Positions 1 to 9,075 are shown, counted from the stretch's first letter. The stretch is DNA of 64,000 bases from Chryseosolibacter indicum (GCF_018598585.1 NZ_JAHESD010000012.1:44144-108143), one strand, 5' to 3'. Program-made: numbers and translations. The notes: generated from the sequence alone by a model not told the origin.

Positions 1-457
1 AAACCGTTGAAGAATCTAGGTTCGAATTCAACATCACTTCAAAGTTCTTGTGCATGAACATCCTTTTTGAGAAAGGATGACTATCTCCCATGATTATTTT
101 TTTGTAAGAGCCATCTGCCTGCGGAACATAAGCCTCGATGTGATCGATGGTTTGATCGTAGAATTCGAAGAGCCAAACTTTACTTGTTTCTGAAGTAATT
201 TGTACAGGAAGCTTTATCCAGTACGAAGCATTCGTTTTAAAATCTTTATTCTGATAATCACTATGTTGTTTAAAACGCTCCGACATTTCAGGCTTATGCA
301 AGTCGTCGAATTGTAAATTATTTGTTGAGTCAACAAGAAATGATAACTCATAGGGCATGAAATTATGCTCGTCGATAGACTCATTTATAACAGCAACGGG
401 CTGGGCGTGAACGACAAACGAAAAAAGCAATAAGACACCAAGCAATAGCTGCTTCAT
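1..457 (-). CDS. 7TMR-DISM extracellular domain protein (N-terminal part, cut by window edge)
   Basis: The minus-strand frame is open from an ATG at 457 to the window edge without a stop (152 codons). It begins with a hydrophobic signal peptide (MKQLLLGVLLLFSF, then an AQ cleavage-type site). The rest reads like a 7TMR-DISM extracellular domain 2: an SYWIKLPVQ motif, then a W-LFEFYDQTIDHIEAYVP stretch, and a HPFSKR segment before MHKNFEV. In this family the domain is periplasmic, probably ligand binding, and is followed by seven membrane helices and a histidine kinase, cyclase or DNA-binding output module. That output lies outside the window, so the function cannot be named further. It is separated from the upstream gene by about 300 bp. 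Confidence 0.75.
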   Translation of the reverse strand, partial: MKQLLLGVLLLFSFVVHAQPVAVINESIDEHNFMPYELSFLVDSTNNLQFDDLHKPEMSERFKQHSDYQNKDFKTNASYWIKLPVQITSETSKVWLFEFYDQTIDHIEAYVPQADGSYKKIIMGDSHPFSKRMFMHKNFEVMLNSNLDSSTV

Positions 458-765
458 TATTAATCCTGGAAGTTCTTCATCAATACGTGACATCAAATTG
501 AAGGCAAAGATGTTTTTTCTTTATGAGAAACAGAATTCAATGTCATAAATTCCTAAACCTTTCCTAATATTCGCATGAGCGAGTTATAAAACTTGTTATT
601 TAAGGTTTCCAACATAGTTCTCAACCTTACACCTACAGCAATATTATTCTCATTTAAAAACACAAGAAACGACCTGACTTGCTCTTTATTGCAAACGAAA
701 AAAAGTGGTAAATTATCAAGTAGGAATGACGAAATAACTTTACGCTATTTTTAGTATCGGGATAA
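458..765. other. intergenic region, no gene seen
   Basis: About 308 bp between two minus-strand genes. No reading frame of convincing length or composition, RNA gene or clear repeat was seen. It presumably carries the promoter of the 7TMR-DISM gene; a weak CATCTTTG element is visible on the minus strand about 50 bp upstream of its ATG. Confidence 0.5.
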
Positions 766-1734
766 CTAGTTTTCGTGAGGCCGTGCTTCTACAATGGACT
801 GTTTCCATTGCTCAAGCTCTTCCCGACTCTTTTTAAGCTCTTCTTCCGTTGGTGTATGATTTATTAATGACTTTATATCAGGCTGCCCTGCATCTACCCA
901 TGCTGTATACCATATACTTCCTGTCACCTTAATTGCACTTCGCATTTGCTTTTCTACCATACCTTCAAGAATTTTATGATAAGCGGTTGCGTATTCGCGC
1001 GCATATACCCGCACTGTTTGCTTACCTTTTGTTTCAAAGGAGAATCTGCGTTCTTCAAACTTTACCGACAGTTTTCTTTCTAAAGACAAGACAGAATCAA
1101 CAGCACGATGAGAAGTAGCAATTGCCTTCCATGCTTCTTGTTGTATATTTTCAATGTACTCTGCCTGTCCAACTAAAAAATCATAGTTATCAGAAAATAA
1201 CTCAGGAAGTCGAGACTCCCAAAATGCATGTATACCATGTTGCCCTGTCAGTTGTCCGTTATAGTTTTCGGTTGTATGCAACGGAACATGCGCATCAGCA
1301 ACATAATGCCCTATCTCTGCCGACAATCTTAGTATTCGTTGCCTGTCTTTTGTTGCAAAGGCATCACGAAGCTGAAAATACATTTTGTTAATATGCCATG
1401 GAAGGATGCCGTAAGCTTTCAAGGTATCCTCTGTGTATTTAGCAACAGCCTCTTGCCATGAACGCGGCATTGTATGAATTGCGCTGTCACCATAGTGATC
1501 AAGATCAATATAATGCCTTGGTGCTTCTTCTACTACACTAAACCTCCTTTTGTCAGGATTTACAGAGGCCTCGGTGATATAGTCAATGTTATGCTTATAA
1601 AATGCGGCGATAGATGGTGGCAGGGTAAAAACAGCAAGACGATTGATTCTCTGATGAGCAAAGAATCCCCAGTAGAAGCCTGAGCAAAAAAGAAACACGC
1701 TTACCAGAGAGAGGGTATAAGATAGGGTTTTCAC
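766..1734 (-). CDS. Zinc-dependent phospholipase C / S1-P1 nuclease-like protein
   Basis: 322 residues with an N-terminal hydrophobic segment (residues 1-20) that is either a signal peptide or an anchor. Just after it lies FFAHQRINRLAVF, which resembles the mature N terminus of zinc phospholipase C/S1-P1 nucleases, where the His takes part in zinc binding. Around residue 140 the motif HYVADAHVPLHTTENYNGQ fits the HxxxDxHxPLH zinc-site signature, and GIHAFWESRLPE supplies a further His and Glu. These enzymes bind three zinc ions and cleave phosphodiester bonds in phospholipids or single-stranded nucleic acids outside the cytoplasm. Which substrate applies here cannot be read from the sequence. 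It is divergent from the M1 peptidase gene across an 83-bp gap. Confidence 0.75.
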   Translation of the reverse strand: MKTLSYTLSLVSVFLFCSGFYWGFFAHQRINRLAVFTLPPSIAAFYKHNIDYITEASVNPDKRRFSVVEEAPRHYIDLDHYGDSAIHTMPRSWQEAVAKYTEDTLKAYGILPWHINKMYFQLRDAFATKDRQRILRLSAEIGHYVADAHVPLHTTENYNGQLTGQHGIHAFWESRLPELFSDNYDFLVGQAEYIENIQQEAWKAIATSHRAVDSVLSLERKLSVKFEERRFSFETKGKQTVRVYAREYATAYHKILEGMVEKQMRSAIKVTGSIWYTAWVDAGQPDIKSLINHTPTEEELKKSREELEQWKQSIVEARPHEN

Positions 1735-1817
1735 TTCAGAAATTTAACGCAAATTCTTTCATTGAAACAAGACTTAAGTTAGTATCATTACAACTTAATT
1801 TCTTTCATATATAAAAC

Positions 1818-3416
1818 ATGCGAATTGTACTCCTTGTATTCTGGATCATTGGTTTTAATGCTGCAGCATCTACCCCCAACCGCGATATTGATATTGTTCA
1901 TTACAAATTTGAACTCATACTCAATGATAGTAGTGATGCAATCACCGGATTTGCGACTGTTACTATTAAGTTTAATAAAGATCTAAACCAATTCTCGCTG
2001 GACCTTACCGGCAAGACCCCGGATGGAAAGGGCATGGAAGTGTATTCTTTAAAACAAAATAACACACCACTCCATTTTAATCATCGTAATGGAAACCTGG
2101 ACATTACTTTAAAGAATGAAATAAAAGCAGGTACACAAATAGATATCATGATTTCCTATCGGGGTATTCCTAGTGACGGACTTATCATTTCTAAAAACAA
2201 ATATGGTGACAGGACCTTCTTTGGTGACAACTGGCCTAACCGTGCTCATCATTGGCTTCCCGTTGTTGATCATCCATCAGATAAAGCAAGTGTTGAATTT
2301 ATAGTAACATCGCCTATTCACTATGAAGTTGTTGGTAGTGGTATTAAGACAGAGGAAAGCACACTTAACGAAAAACAAAAACTAACACATTGGAAAGAAG
2401 ATACTCCGATATCAACTAAGGTGATGGTGATAGGTGCAGCGAGATTTGCCATTCAATATGCAGAGGAAGTTGATAACATACCTGTTGAGTTCTGGGTTTA
2501 TCCGCAAAATAAGTCAGAGGGCTTTCGTGATTATGCTGCAGCACCAAAGATGTTGAAGTTTTTTATTGATAACATAGGCCCGTATGCTTTTAAAAAACTT
2601 GCCAATGTTCAATCTAAAACGAAGTATGGTGGAATGGAAAACGCCAGTAATATTTTCTATTTTGAAAACTCAGTAACAGGCAATGCACAAGTAGATGATT
2701 TGATCGCCCATGAAATCGCACATCAGTGGTTCGGTAACTCTGCTTCCGAAGCCGACTGGAATCATATCTGGCTTAGTGAAGGATTCGCCACTTATTTCAC
2801 GCATCTATATAATGAGCACACGTATGGAAAAGAACGTCGAGCTAAAGACATGGAAAAAGAAAGACAGGAGGTAGTTGCGTATTTCAAGAATAGTCCGCTA
2901 CCTATAGTCTATAATTCTTTGCCTGAAAATCTGATTGACATATTAAATGCGAATTCTTATCAGAAGGGAAGCTGGGTATTGCATATGCTACGTGAGGAAA
3001 TAGGGACAGAGGCTTTTTGGACTGGTATACGTGAATATTACCGCCAGTACTTTAATAAAAATGCTGAAACGGCAGACTTCCAACGTATAATGGAAAAGGC
3101 TTCAGGTGTAAAGCTTGACAATTTCTTTAAACAATGGCTTTATAATCCAGGCCACCCAATCCTCGATGTTTCATGGAAATACAATGCAAAAACAGGTATA
3201 ACCGACATTTCCATTGAACAGAAACAAACGGGAATGGTTTTCAATTTTCCTTTAGAAGTATCGTTTTATGGCAACGACGGTGAAATTCTAGCTACGGAAA
3301 AATTAAAAGTAGATGGAAAAAAGAATCGTTTTTCAGTAAAAACCGCTCAAAAAACCAACAAAATACAATTGGATCCAGGCATAAACCTCCTTTTTGAGAG
3401 TTATTTAAGGAAATGA
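1818..3416 (+). CDS. M1 family metallopeptidase (aminopeptidase)
   Basis: 532 residues with an N-terminal signal peptide ending near AASTP, so probably secreted to the periplasm. The gluzincin motif HEIAHQW starts at H298, with H302 as second zinc ligand and E321 (SEGFATYF) as third, giving the HExxH-18x-E spacing. The exopeptidase motif GGMENAS is at 271-277. The N-terminal beta-sandwich is followed by the thermolysin-like domain and a small C-terminal beta domain. It removes N-terminal residues from peptides. At 532 residues it is shorter than PepN-type enzymes (about 870), as is usual for the compact secreted M1 enzymes of Bacteroidota. Transcribed alone, 70 bp ahead of rpsT, which has its own promoter. 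Confidence 0.92.
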   Translation: MRIVLLVFWIIGFNAAASTPNRDIDIVHYKFELILNDSSDAITGFATVTIKFNKDLNQFSLDLTGKTPDGKGMEVYSLKQNNTPLHFNHRNGNLDITLKNEIKAGTQIDIMISYRGIPSDGLIISKNKYGDRTFFGDNWPNRAHHWLPVVDHPSDKASVEFIVTSPIHYEVVGSGIKTEESTLNEKQKLTHWKEDTPISTKVMVIGAARFAIQYAEEVDNIPVEFWVYPQNKSEGFRDYAAAPKMLKFFIDNIGPYAFKKLANVQSKTKYGGMENASNIFYFENSVTGNAQVDDLIAHEIAHQWFGNSASEADWNHIWLSEGFATYFTHLYNEHTYGKERRAKDMEKERQEVVAYFKNSPLPIVYNSLPENLIDILNANSYQKGSWVLHMLREEIGTEAFWTGIREYYRQYFNKNAETADFQRIMEKASGVKLDNFFKQWLYNPGHPILDVSWKYNAKTGITDISIEQKQTGMVFNFPLEVSFYGNDGEILATEKLKVDGKKNRFSVKTAQKTNKIQLDPGINLLFESYLRK

Positions 3417-3428
3417 TTGGAGGGAATA

Positions 3429-3458
3429 TTGCAAATCCGACGAATCTTTTTACCTTTG
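3429..3458 (+). promoter_or_regulatory. Bacteroidota-type promoter of rpsT
   Basis: TTG at 3429-3431 and TACCTTTG at 3451-3458 match the Bacteroidota sigma-A consensus (TTTG about 19 nt before TAnnTTTG). This puts the transcript start near 3465 and a leader of about 20 nt before the rpsT ATG at 3487. Confidence 0.7.
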
Positions 3459-3486
3459 CAATCCTTTATTTCGAATAGAATAAACT

Positions 3487-3744
3487 ATGGCAAACCATAA
3501 GTCAGCAGAGAAAAGAATTCGCGCAAACGAGGCTAAACGCGTAAGAAACCGCTACCAGCATAAAACTACCCGTACTTTAGTAAAGAAGCTAAAGACTACG
3601 ACTCAGAAGCCTGAGGCTGATACACTTCTTAAAGAAGTATCTTCAATGCTTGATAAACTCGCAAAGAAGAACATCATTCATTGGAAAAAAGCAGCTAATC
3701 AGAAATCTAAGCTAACAAAGCTGGTTAACAAACTAGGCAAGTAA
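3487..3744 (+). CDS. rpsT: 30S ribosomal protein S20
   Basis: 85 residues, highly basic, starting MANHKSAEKRIRANEAKR and ending in LTKLVNKLGK, the diagnostic S20 ends. S20 is a three-helix bundle protein that binds the 5' domain and the 3' minor domain of 16S rRNA early in small-subunit assembly. Monocistronic here: its own promoter lies 30 bp upstream and a rho-independent terminator follows 24 bp after the stop. Confidence 0.98.
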   Translation: MANHKSAEKRIRANEAKRVRNRYQHKTTRTLVKKLKTTTQKPEADTLLKEVSSMLDKLAKKNIIHWKKAANQKSKLTKLVNKLGK

Positions 3745-3767
3745 TTCTGTTTACTTAACCAATATAT

Positions 3768-3796
3768 AACCCTCCTCGTGAGGGTTTATTTTTTTA
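3768..3796 (+). terminator. Rho-independent terminator after rpsT
   Basis: AACCCTC and GAGGGTT form a 7-bp stem with a 5-nt loop, followed by TATTTTTTTAT. It ends the rpsT transcript before radC. Confidence 0.9.
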
Positions 3797-3842
3797 TAGC
3801 TGGTTCATGTAGTTAGCTGGCAGCAGTAACTATATTTGAGTT

Positions 3843-4544
3843 ATGCAGGTTAACGAATCAAAGCCCCTCAACATCAAAAACTGGTCTCCTGAAGACCGCC
3901 CCCGAGAAAAACTACTGCTCAAAGGTATCTCTGCTTTATCAGACGCAGAGCTTATTGCCATCTTGCTTGGCTCAGGTACCACAACACTCAGTGCAGTAGA
4001 CCTGGCAAAAAAAGTACTTAGCGGAGCTAACAATAATCTTCATGAACTCGCGCGTTTATCAGTAAAAGATCTTATGAAGATCAAGGGTATTGGAGAAGCT
4101 AAAGCTATCTCTATTGTTGCCTCCCTTGAGTTAGGAAGGAGAAGAAAAGAATTGGATGAAGAAGAAAAGCCGAGGATCACTTCATCAAGGTCTGCCTACG
4201 AACAGATCAGCTCTCATTTAATTGACCTTCCGCATGAAGAGTTCTGGATAATTTTGATGAACAGAGCCAACCGAGTAGTTAAAAAAGTACAGATCAGTCA
4301 GGGTGGTGTGGCAGGTACAGTGGCCGATCCTAAAATAATTTTTAAAGTCGCGCTCGAACATCTTGCAAGCGGACTTATTCTTGCACATAACCATCCTTCC
4401 GGAAATTTAACCGCTAGCCAGGCCGATATTGACCTCACAAAAAAGATAAGAGAAGGCGGAAAGCTTCTTGAAATTCAACTTCTCGATCACATCATCGTAG
4501 CAGGACAAAAATATTTTAGTTTTGCGGATGAAGGATTACTTTAA
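3843..4544 (+). CDS. radC: RadC family protein (JAMM domain)
   Basis: 233 residues. The N-terminal helix-hairpin-helix region (KIKGIGEAKAISI, about residues 80-92) is followed by the JAMM/MPN domain. The metal motif is intact: H182-x-H184-(10)-D195 within LAHNHPSGNLTASQAD. RadC was once tied to DNA repair, but its biochemical role is unresolved; the fold is that of a zinc peptidase. The serine-hydrolase gene starts 4 nt after its stop, so the two are probably cotranscribed with the DUF1684 gene behind it. Confidence 0.95.
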   Translation: MQVNESKPLNIKNWSPEDRPREKLLLKGISALSDAELIAILLGSGTTTLSAVDLAKKVLSGANNNLHELARLSVKDLMKIKGIGEAKAISIVASLELGRRRKELDEEEKPRITSSRSAYEQISSHLIDLPHEEFWIILMNRANRVVKKVQISQGGVAGTVADPKIIFKVALEHLASGLILAHNHPSGNLTASQADIDLTKKIREGGKLLEIQLLDHIIVAGQKYFSFADEGLL

Positions 4545-4548
4545 GGGC

Positions 4549-5811
4549 ATGAAGGATAAGAAGAGAAGAATAATATTACTCACACTTGTAGTTGCTGTTA
4601 TTGCTGTTGTCGCCTACATATTTTACCCAGTAAGAACATTAAATAAACCTTCTGTAACGAAGAAGAATACCGTTATCAAGCGTCTTCCTAACCCGCATAT
4701 ACCTGGGTTAATTGAAGCATACGAGAAGGAATTGGATAAATTATTCTCAATATCCGGAACTCCTGGTGCTGCCATTGCTATTGTAAAAGACTCTACCATA
4801 GTTTACATGAAAGGCTTTGGGGTAAAAGCATCCAATAAAAAAGGAGTTGTTGATCAAAATACTGTATTTCGTATTGCCTCTGTTTCAAAATGTTTTGCTT
4901 CTTTTCTTACAGGTATACTCGTTGAAGATCATATTCTCCAGTGGAATGATCCAGTCATCAAATATCTCCCCGAGTTCTCACTCTACTCGCCCGAGCAAAC
5001 CAAGCTGCTTACCATTTCAAATGTGCTATCGCATACGACAGGCCTTCCCTATCACACCTATACAAACCTAGTAGAAGAAGGCATTGAACTTAATCTTCTC
5101 CTCGATAGACTTAAAGAGGTAAAACCTTCAAGTGAAATTGGCAAAGAATACAGCTACCAAAATGTGGCGTATAGCTTAATAGGAGGAGTAATCCAGAAGG
5201 CTACAGGTAAAATGTATGAAACCGAAATAAAAGAGCGCGTTTTTGCACCCCTGGGAATGAAGAATGCCTCTATTGATTACAAAACGCTACTCGCTAACCC
5301 AAACATTGCTGAACCACATCGCAGGACAAGACAGCGATGGGTTCCGGCAAAGATTACAGACACCTATTACAACGTAGCGCCTGCTGGCGGAATTAACGCA
5401 AGCATTAACGATATGGCGCAATGGATGATTGCCCTTCTCGGACACAGGAAAGATGTGATCAGCCGCACTACCCTCGACGAACTTTACAAACCGTTTATTC
5501 TTGCACGTTCTAAAAACAGAAATTACAGAAAGCTGCAAAAGCTCACAAAATCTTATTATGGATTAGGATGGAGAATTTTACATTATCCGAACGACACACT
5601 CATCTACCATGGTGGCTATGTTAATGGCTACAGAAGTGAAGTTGCGCTTAATCCTAAAGATGATATTGCTATATGTATTCTAGCCAACTCTCCGGGTGAA
5701 CTCGCCGATAATGGAATACCCGTATTCTTTGGATTATATAATGAATACCGGGAGAAGATACTTGCGTGGGACAAACAAGAGAAATTAAAATACGCCACCC
5801 CAGCTTTATGA
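4549..5811 (+). CDS. Serine hydrolase, beta-lactamase/PBP4-like family, membrane anchored
   Basis: About 421 residues from the ATG at 4549, which lies 4 nt after the radC stop. A TTG at 4522 and an ATG at 4528 in the same frame would overlap radC. A short basic start (MKDKKRR) and one hydrophobic helix (about 8-24) anchor it in the membrane, with the catalytic domain in the periplasm. The class C-type motifs are present: S111-V-S-K114 (nucleophile and general base), Y203-Q-N205, and HGG at 354-356 in place of the KTG motif. Enzymes of this set act as D-aminopeptidases, esterases or penicillin-binding proteins; the substrate is unknown. Its TGA overlaps the next ATG (ATGA), which implies translational coupling. 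Confidence 0.88.
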   Translation: MKDKKRRIILLTLVVAVIAVVAYIFYPVRTLNKPSVTKKNTVIKRLPNPHIPGLIEAYEKELDKLFSISGTPGAAIAIVKDSTIVYMKGFGVKASNKKGVVDQNTVFRIASVSKCFASFLTGILVEDHILQWNDPVIKYLPEFSLYSPEQTKLLTISNVLSHTTGLPYHTYTNLVEEGIELNLLLDRLKEVKPSSEIGKEYSYQNVAYSLIGGVIQKATGKMYETEIKERVFAPLGMKNASIDYKTLLANPNIAEPHRRTRQRWVPAKITDTYYNVAPAGGINASINDMAQWMIALLGHRKDVISRTTLDELYKPFILARSKNRNYRKLQKLTKSYYGLGWRILHYPNDTLIYHGGYVNGYRSEVALNPKDDIAICILANSPGELADNGIPVFFGLYNEYREKILAWDKQEKLKYATPAL

Positions 5812-6428
5812 AACAAAGAAATATTATCATTCTCGCTGTAATCGTTTTATTAATTGTTATCGTATTTTATTCATTCAATTCAAGTCAGACTGATCCTTCA
5901 TATGTCGAAGAGATAAGAAAGGAACGCGAAGAGAAAGACAGGTTCATGAAAACCTCGAAAGAGTCTCCCCTTCCCGAAGCAGAAAGAGAAAATTTTAAAG
6001 GACTAAAGTATTTCACGGCGGACTCCAAGTACAAGATAATCGCAAACCTCATTCCGGTAGAAAGTAAAAAGGTTGTAGTACTGAGCACTAGTGATGGCAA
6101 AGAACAACGTTGTATAGAATATGCACATGCTACCTTTAGTTTAGACGGTGTAAAAAATGATCTCCTGATTCTTGAGATTATAGATATGGGGCCTTCGAGA
6201 GGTAAATTGTTTCTTGCCTTTGGAGATGAGACTAACGCTGATGAAACTTATGGAGCAGGACGATATCTTGATGTTGCCAAAGTACCTGGAAGTAGCACTA
6301 TAACGCTTGATTTTAATAGAGCATACAATCCGTACTGTGCCTACAATGATAGCTTCTCGTGCCCGTTTCCTCCTAAGGAAAACCTTTTAAAAATTGCCAT
6401 TAAAGCTGGAGAGAAAACATATCATTAA
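5808..6428 (+). CDS. DUF1684 family protein, membrane anchored
   Basis: About 206 residues from the ATG at 5808, which shares the ATGA overlap with the upstream stop. The N terminus is a single hydrophobic helix (residues 4-20), so the protein is likely anchored and periplasmic. DUF1684 hallmarks are visible: a charged helix ERE-EKD-RFMKTS, the LKYF--DSKYKI start of the domain, DETYGAGRYLDV, and the Cys-containing AYNPYCAYNDSFSCPFPPKENLL near the C terminus. No biochemical function is established for the family. It is the third gene of the probable radC operon. Confidence 0.85.
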   Translation: MKQRNIIILAVIVLLIVIVFYSFNSSQTDPSYVEEIRKEREEKDRFMKTSKESPLPEAERENFKGLKYFTADSKYKIIANLIPVESKKVVVLSTSDGKEQRCIEYAHATFSLDGVKNDLLILEIIDMGPSRGKLFLAFGDETNADETYGAGRYLDVAKVPGSSTITLDFNRAYNPYCAYNDSFSCPFPPKENLLKIAIKAGEKTYH

Positions 6429-6450
6429 TTATTGTTTAAATCATCTTGGT

Positions 6451-6480
6451 TGGGCGTTATTACTCATAGAGACGCCCTTA
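6451..6480. terminator. Weak hairpin between convergent genes
   Basis: GGGCGT (6452-6457) and ACGCCC (6472-6477) can pair across a 14-nt loop between the stops of two convergent genes. The T-rich tail is short, so this is a tentative bidirectional terminator. Confidence 0.4.
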
Positions 6481-6489
6481 TATCTTCAG

Positions 6490-7062
6490 TTATTCAACAA
6501 TAATTTGATATTGTATTAGTAAACCAGGAAGGCCATCCAGAGAGAACTTTGCCTTCTTTATTTTATTTATTTCAGGATTTATCCTGTAGTTCAAGGCACT
6601 TCTAAAATCGGCACCTTCAAGAATCGTACTCTCAAAGGAAGCATCTATAAGATCACTGCCCTGGAAGTTAGCATTAGTCAGTTCTGCTTCAGCAAATTCT
6701 ACTTGCTGCATCTTGCAATCTTTAAACACAGAACCCTTTATTTTCAGCTTATAGAAGGAAGAAAAATTCAACACGCAGGCATGGAAAGAAAATGACAAGA
6801 GAAGCTTGTTACACTGGTCAAACCGCAACCCCAGCAACTTGCAATTCTTAAATTTTACTCCTCTTAGAGAAGCGTTACCCAGCTTCGCCATACTTAAATC
6901 ACAGCCTTCAAATTCACAGTCCAGAAAGATAATATCAGTTAAATTTACCTCCTGGAAATTGCAATTACGAAACTTGCAATTCTCATACTCCCCCTTGGCA
7001 AATACCTGCTCGTTAAAATTTAAGCCGTCGAATTGCTCGTTCTCTATGTACTGCTTATTCAT
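6490..7062 (-). CDS. Pentapeptide repeat protein
   Basis: 190 residues made almost wholly of pentapeptide repeats of the A(D/N)LXX type (for example ANFQGSDLIDASFESTILEGADF), interleaved with Cys-rich FKNCKL/FRNCNF turns. This predicts a right-handed quadrilateral beta-helix. The architecture and length (about 190-220) resemble Qnr/McbG-type proteins, which mimic DNA and protect gyrase. The loops that define true Qnr cannot be confirmed by eye, so quinolone protection is only a possibility. No signal peptide, hence cytoplasmic. Monocistronic. Confidence 0.85.
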   Translation of the reverse strand: MNKQYIENEQFDGLNFNEQVFAKGEYENCKFRNCNFQEVNLTDIIFLDCEFEGCDLSMAKLGNASLRGVKFKNCKLLGLRFDQCNKLLLSFSFHACVLNFSSFYKLKIKGSVFKDCKMQQVEFAEAELTNANFQGSDLIDASFESTILEGADFRSALNYRINPEINKIKKAKFSLDGLPGLLIQYQIIVE

Positions 7063-7123
7063 TGTTGATCTTTATTGTCTAAAGATAGCGTTATTTTAAA
7101 ATAGGGTAAACTAATACCGATAA

Positions 7124-7150
7124 AGCAAAAGAGGTGAGATCGCTCACCTC
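7124..7150 (-). terminator. Rho-independent terminator after the esterase gene
   Basis: GAGGTGAG-ATCG-CTCACCTC (7131-7150) is a perfect 8-bp stem. Read on the minus strand it is followed by TTTTG, directly after the esterase stop at 7156. Confidence 0.75.
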
Positions 7151-7155
7151 GGCAC

Positions 7156-8142
7156 CTAATTCAAGCTCATAAAAAAATCCCAAATCAGTACGGGGGCATC
7201 TACTTCTTTGTTCATAGCTCCTAATTTAGTTATTGGTATTCTGAAATTACGGTTAGGGATGGTATGACCTCCATCTGTTATCCTCACAAAACTTATCCGT
7301 TTACCTGTAGCAGGTGAATGATAATTATATTGATAAGCGGTTATCTCCTTCGAAGACTTTGAAGTATGAAATGGTTTTACTGAAAAGTCATTTATATCGC
7401 ATTGGCTTGAATTCAGCCAATACATTAGTGTCTCTTCCGCGCTTTTAACAACACCAAAATCGTCACCATCAAGGATAATCCTTCCTCCTCTAAAAGGCAC
7501 AATAGGATCTTCTTCTCCATTGATATAGATTAATGAAACGGGTTGATTAACAGCAGTACAGTCGTTATTGGAATCTTCGGGCAGGTTTGTACCAATTGCT
7601 GCAAATCCCTTGAACCACTCAGGCTTGAGCTTTGCCAGCTTCATTACCATACTGCCACCGTTGGAGAAACCCACTGCAAAAACCTCATGCTTGTCAATAG
7701 AATAATTATCAGCAAAATATGATATTACCTTTTCGGTAAAGGCAACGTCATCAATATTCAATTTCTTTGAAGGATAAGGCGCAACTTTACGGCAGTCATT
7801 CCAGTTACTCTTGTAGCCTTGCAGATAAACGATGATGGCATTCTCATCGCGATCGGCCAACTCATCAAACTCATGGCCTGTAAATACCTGCATGAGGCCT
7901 GCTGTCATCTTGGTGCCAGGATAACCCATTATTAATTTAGGACGACCTTTTAATTTTTTAGGGACATGATAGACAAAGGTTCTTTCAAGACCTCCTACCA
8001 CAACCTTGCCCTGCTTAAGCGGATGAAATACATTCCACCGATAAGCATACCACACCACTGCACAAGACAGTACTAATAACAAACCCAATAATGCTAATAC
8101 CATTTTAGTAATCCTTTTCTTTTTAAACATCCTTTTATCCAT
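7156..8142 (-). CDS. Poly(3-hydroxybutyrate) depolymerase-like alpha/beta hydrolase
   Basis: 328 residues. A basic start and one hydrophobic helix (about 12-32) indicate a signal anchor. The alpha/beta-hydrolase nucleophile elbow GFSNGG carries S160, the acid is probably in EEDPIVPF, and the catalytic His is H293 in DGGHTIPN. The layout matches the LpqC/PHB-depolymerase-feruloyl esterase group of secreted esterases. The natural ester substrate is not evident. The ECF sigma gene lies 32 bp upstream on the same strand, so the two may be cotranscribed. Confidence 0.8.
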   Translation of the reverse strand: MDKRMFKKKRITKMVLALLGLLLVLSCAVVWYAYRWNVFHPLKQGKVVVGGLERTFVYHVPKKLKGRPKLIMGYPGTKMTAGLMQVFTGHEFDELADRDENAIIVYLQGYKSNWNDCRKVAPYPSKKLNIDDVAFTEKVISYFADNYSIDKHEVFAVGFSNGGSMVMKLAKLKPEWFKGFAAIGTNLPEDSNNDCTAVNQPVSLIYINGEEDPIVPFRGGRIILDGDDFGVVKSAEETLMYWLNSSQCDINDFSVKPFHTSKSSKEITAYQYNYHSPATGKRISFVRITDGGHTIPNRNFRIPITKLGAMNKEVDAPVLIWDFFMSLN

Positions 8143-8174
8143 TTAATGGATGGACGGGAGGTTTAGAAAAAGAC

Positions 8175-8714
8175 TCACAAAACAGTATTAATATTTTCGG
8201 GTTTCCTGTAATCCATAATGTTTCCGTAGCGATCGGTCAGCAAAAAGCAATTGCTGGTTATCTTTGTTCTGAGCTTTTCACGCGCTCTTTGTATTCTTGA
8301 CTTAACCGTACTTATGGGTAAGTTATGTTGTTGAGCATATTCTGTCTGCGAAACACCTTGTACCTCTATAGCCATTAGCAAACTTCTTTCTTCCGGGGGC
8401 ATCAATTCAATTAATGCTTCGATACATTGTACAACATCGCTGAATCCTTCTTCATCCGCGCTATCATCGGGTTGCATAAGATCAGAAAGTTCAGCTATCT
8501 GAAACCGGTTCTCAGCTCTATAGTGATCAATAAGGGTATTGTATATGATTTTCTTTAGCCACGACAGTATCTTCTTGTCATCATTTAAAGTATGCAGCGA
8601 TTGATGAACTTTGATAAACACTTCCTGTGTAATCTCGTCCGTCTTCTCCTTGCTGCCTGTCAACTTCCAGGTATAGTCATGAATAGCCTTATATATACTA
8701 TCAAATGTGGTCAT
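8175..8714 (-). CDS. ECF-type RNA polymerase sigma factor (SigZ-like)
   Basis: 179 residues. Region 2 (TDEITQEVFIKVHQSLHTL...ILSWLKKIIYNTLIDHYR, about 24-80) binds core polymerase and the -10 element. Region 4 (MPPEERSLLMAIEVQGVSQTEYAQ, then STVKSRIQRAREKLR, about 105-150) binds the -35 element. A C-terminal tail with two Cys-free short segments follows. The resemblance to SigZ-type factors is by general pattern only. No anti-sigma gene is adjacent; the esterase is the only linked gene and may be its target or partner. Confidence 0.88.
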   Translation of the reverse strand: MTTFDSIYKAIHDYTWKLTGSKEKTDEITQEVFIKVHQSLHTLNDDKKILSWLKKIIYNTLIDHYRAENRFQIAELSDLMQPDDSADEEGFSDVVQCIEALIELMPPEERSLLMAIEVQGVSQTEYAQQHNLPISTVKSRIQRAREKLRTKITSNCFLLTDRYGNIMDYRKPENINTVL

Positions 8715-9075
8715 GCTTAAATAGTCGGATGTTGTACTTGTTTATTGTATATGACATAGTCATTGCCGGGTAAAGCAGAGCGATTTATTGAGAAACCTAT
8801 TTTCAGTGATTTTACTTCTTATCCTCCCCGCTTTTTTGTATCTTTTGGATTCAAAACCAGTAGCCCATAATCTTCGGCTCTTTTCAATTGTCATCCATTT
8901 AAACATTTATCAAAAGCTCCGGAACATGTGGACGAGGAGTGCAGCCAGTGTGCACAGGGTGTGGAGAATGCCTTAGAGATGTAGCAGAGATGCCTTAGAA
9001 CAGACTTAGGTAAGCCAGAGCGCATGATCATCCCTTCCCCATATATTTTTCTTAAGAAAAACGAGTTGAATTACT
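8715..9075. other. intergenic region, no supported gene
   Basis: About 360 bp. A 62-codon TTG-started frame at 8788-8976 begins with a signal-like hydrophobic stretch but degenerates into unstructured sequence and has no family resemblance. ATGCCTTAGA occurs twice (8968 and 8990). No RNA gene was recognised. Confidence 0.4.

Noticed and set aside
4522..4548. Upstream TTG/ATG starts for the serine hydrolase
   Set aside because: They overlap the radC coding end and would put extra polar residues ahead of the membrane anchor; the ATG at 4549 fits the usual short gap.
8788..8976. 62-codon plus-strand frame starting with a signal-like hydrophobic stretch
   Set aside because: TTG start, no family resemblance, and the second half has no protein-like pattern; it lies between a divergent sigma gene and an intergenic palindrome.
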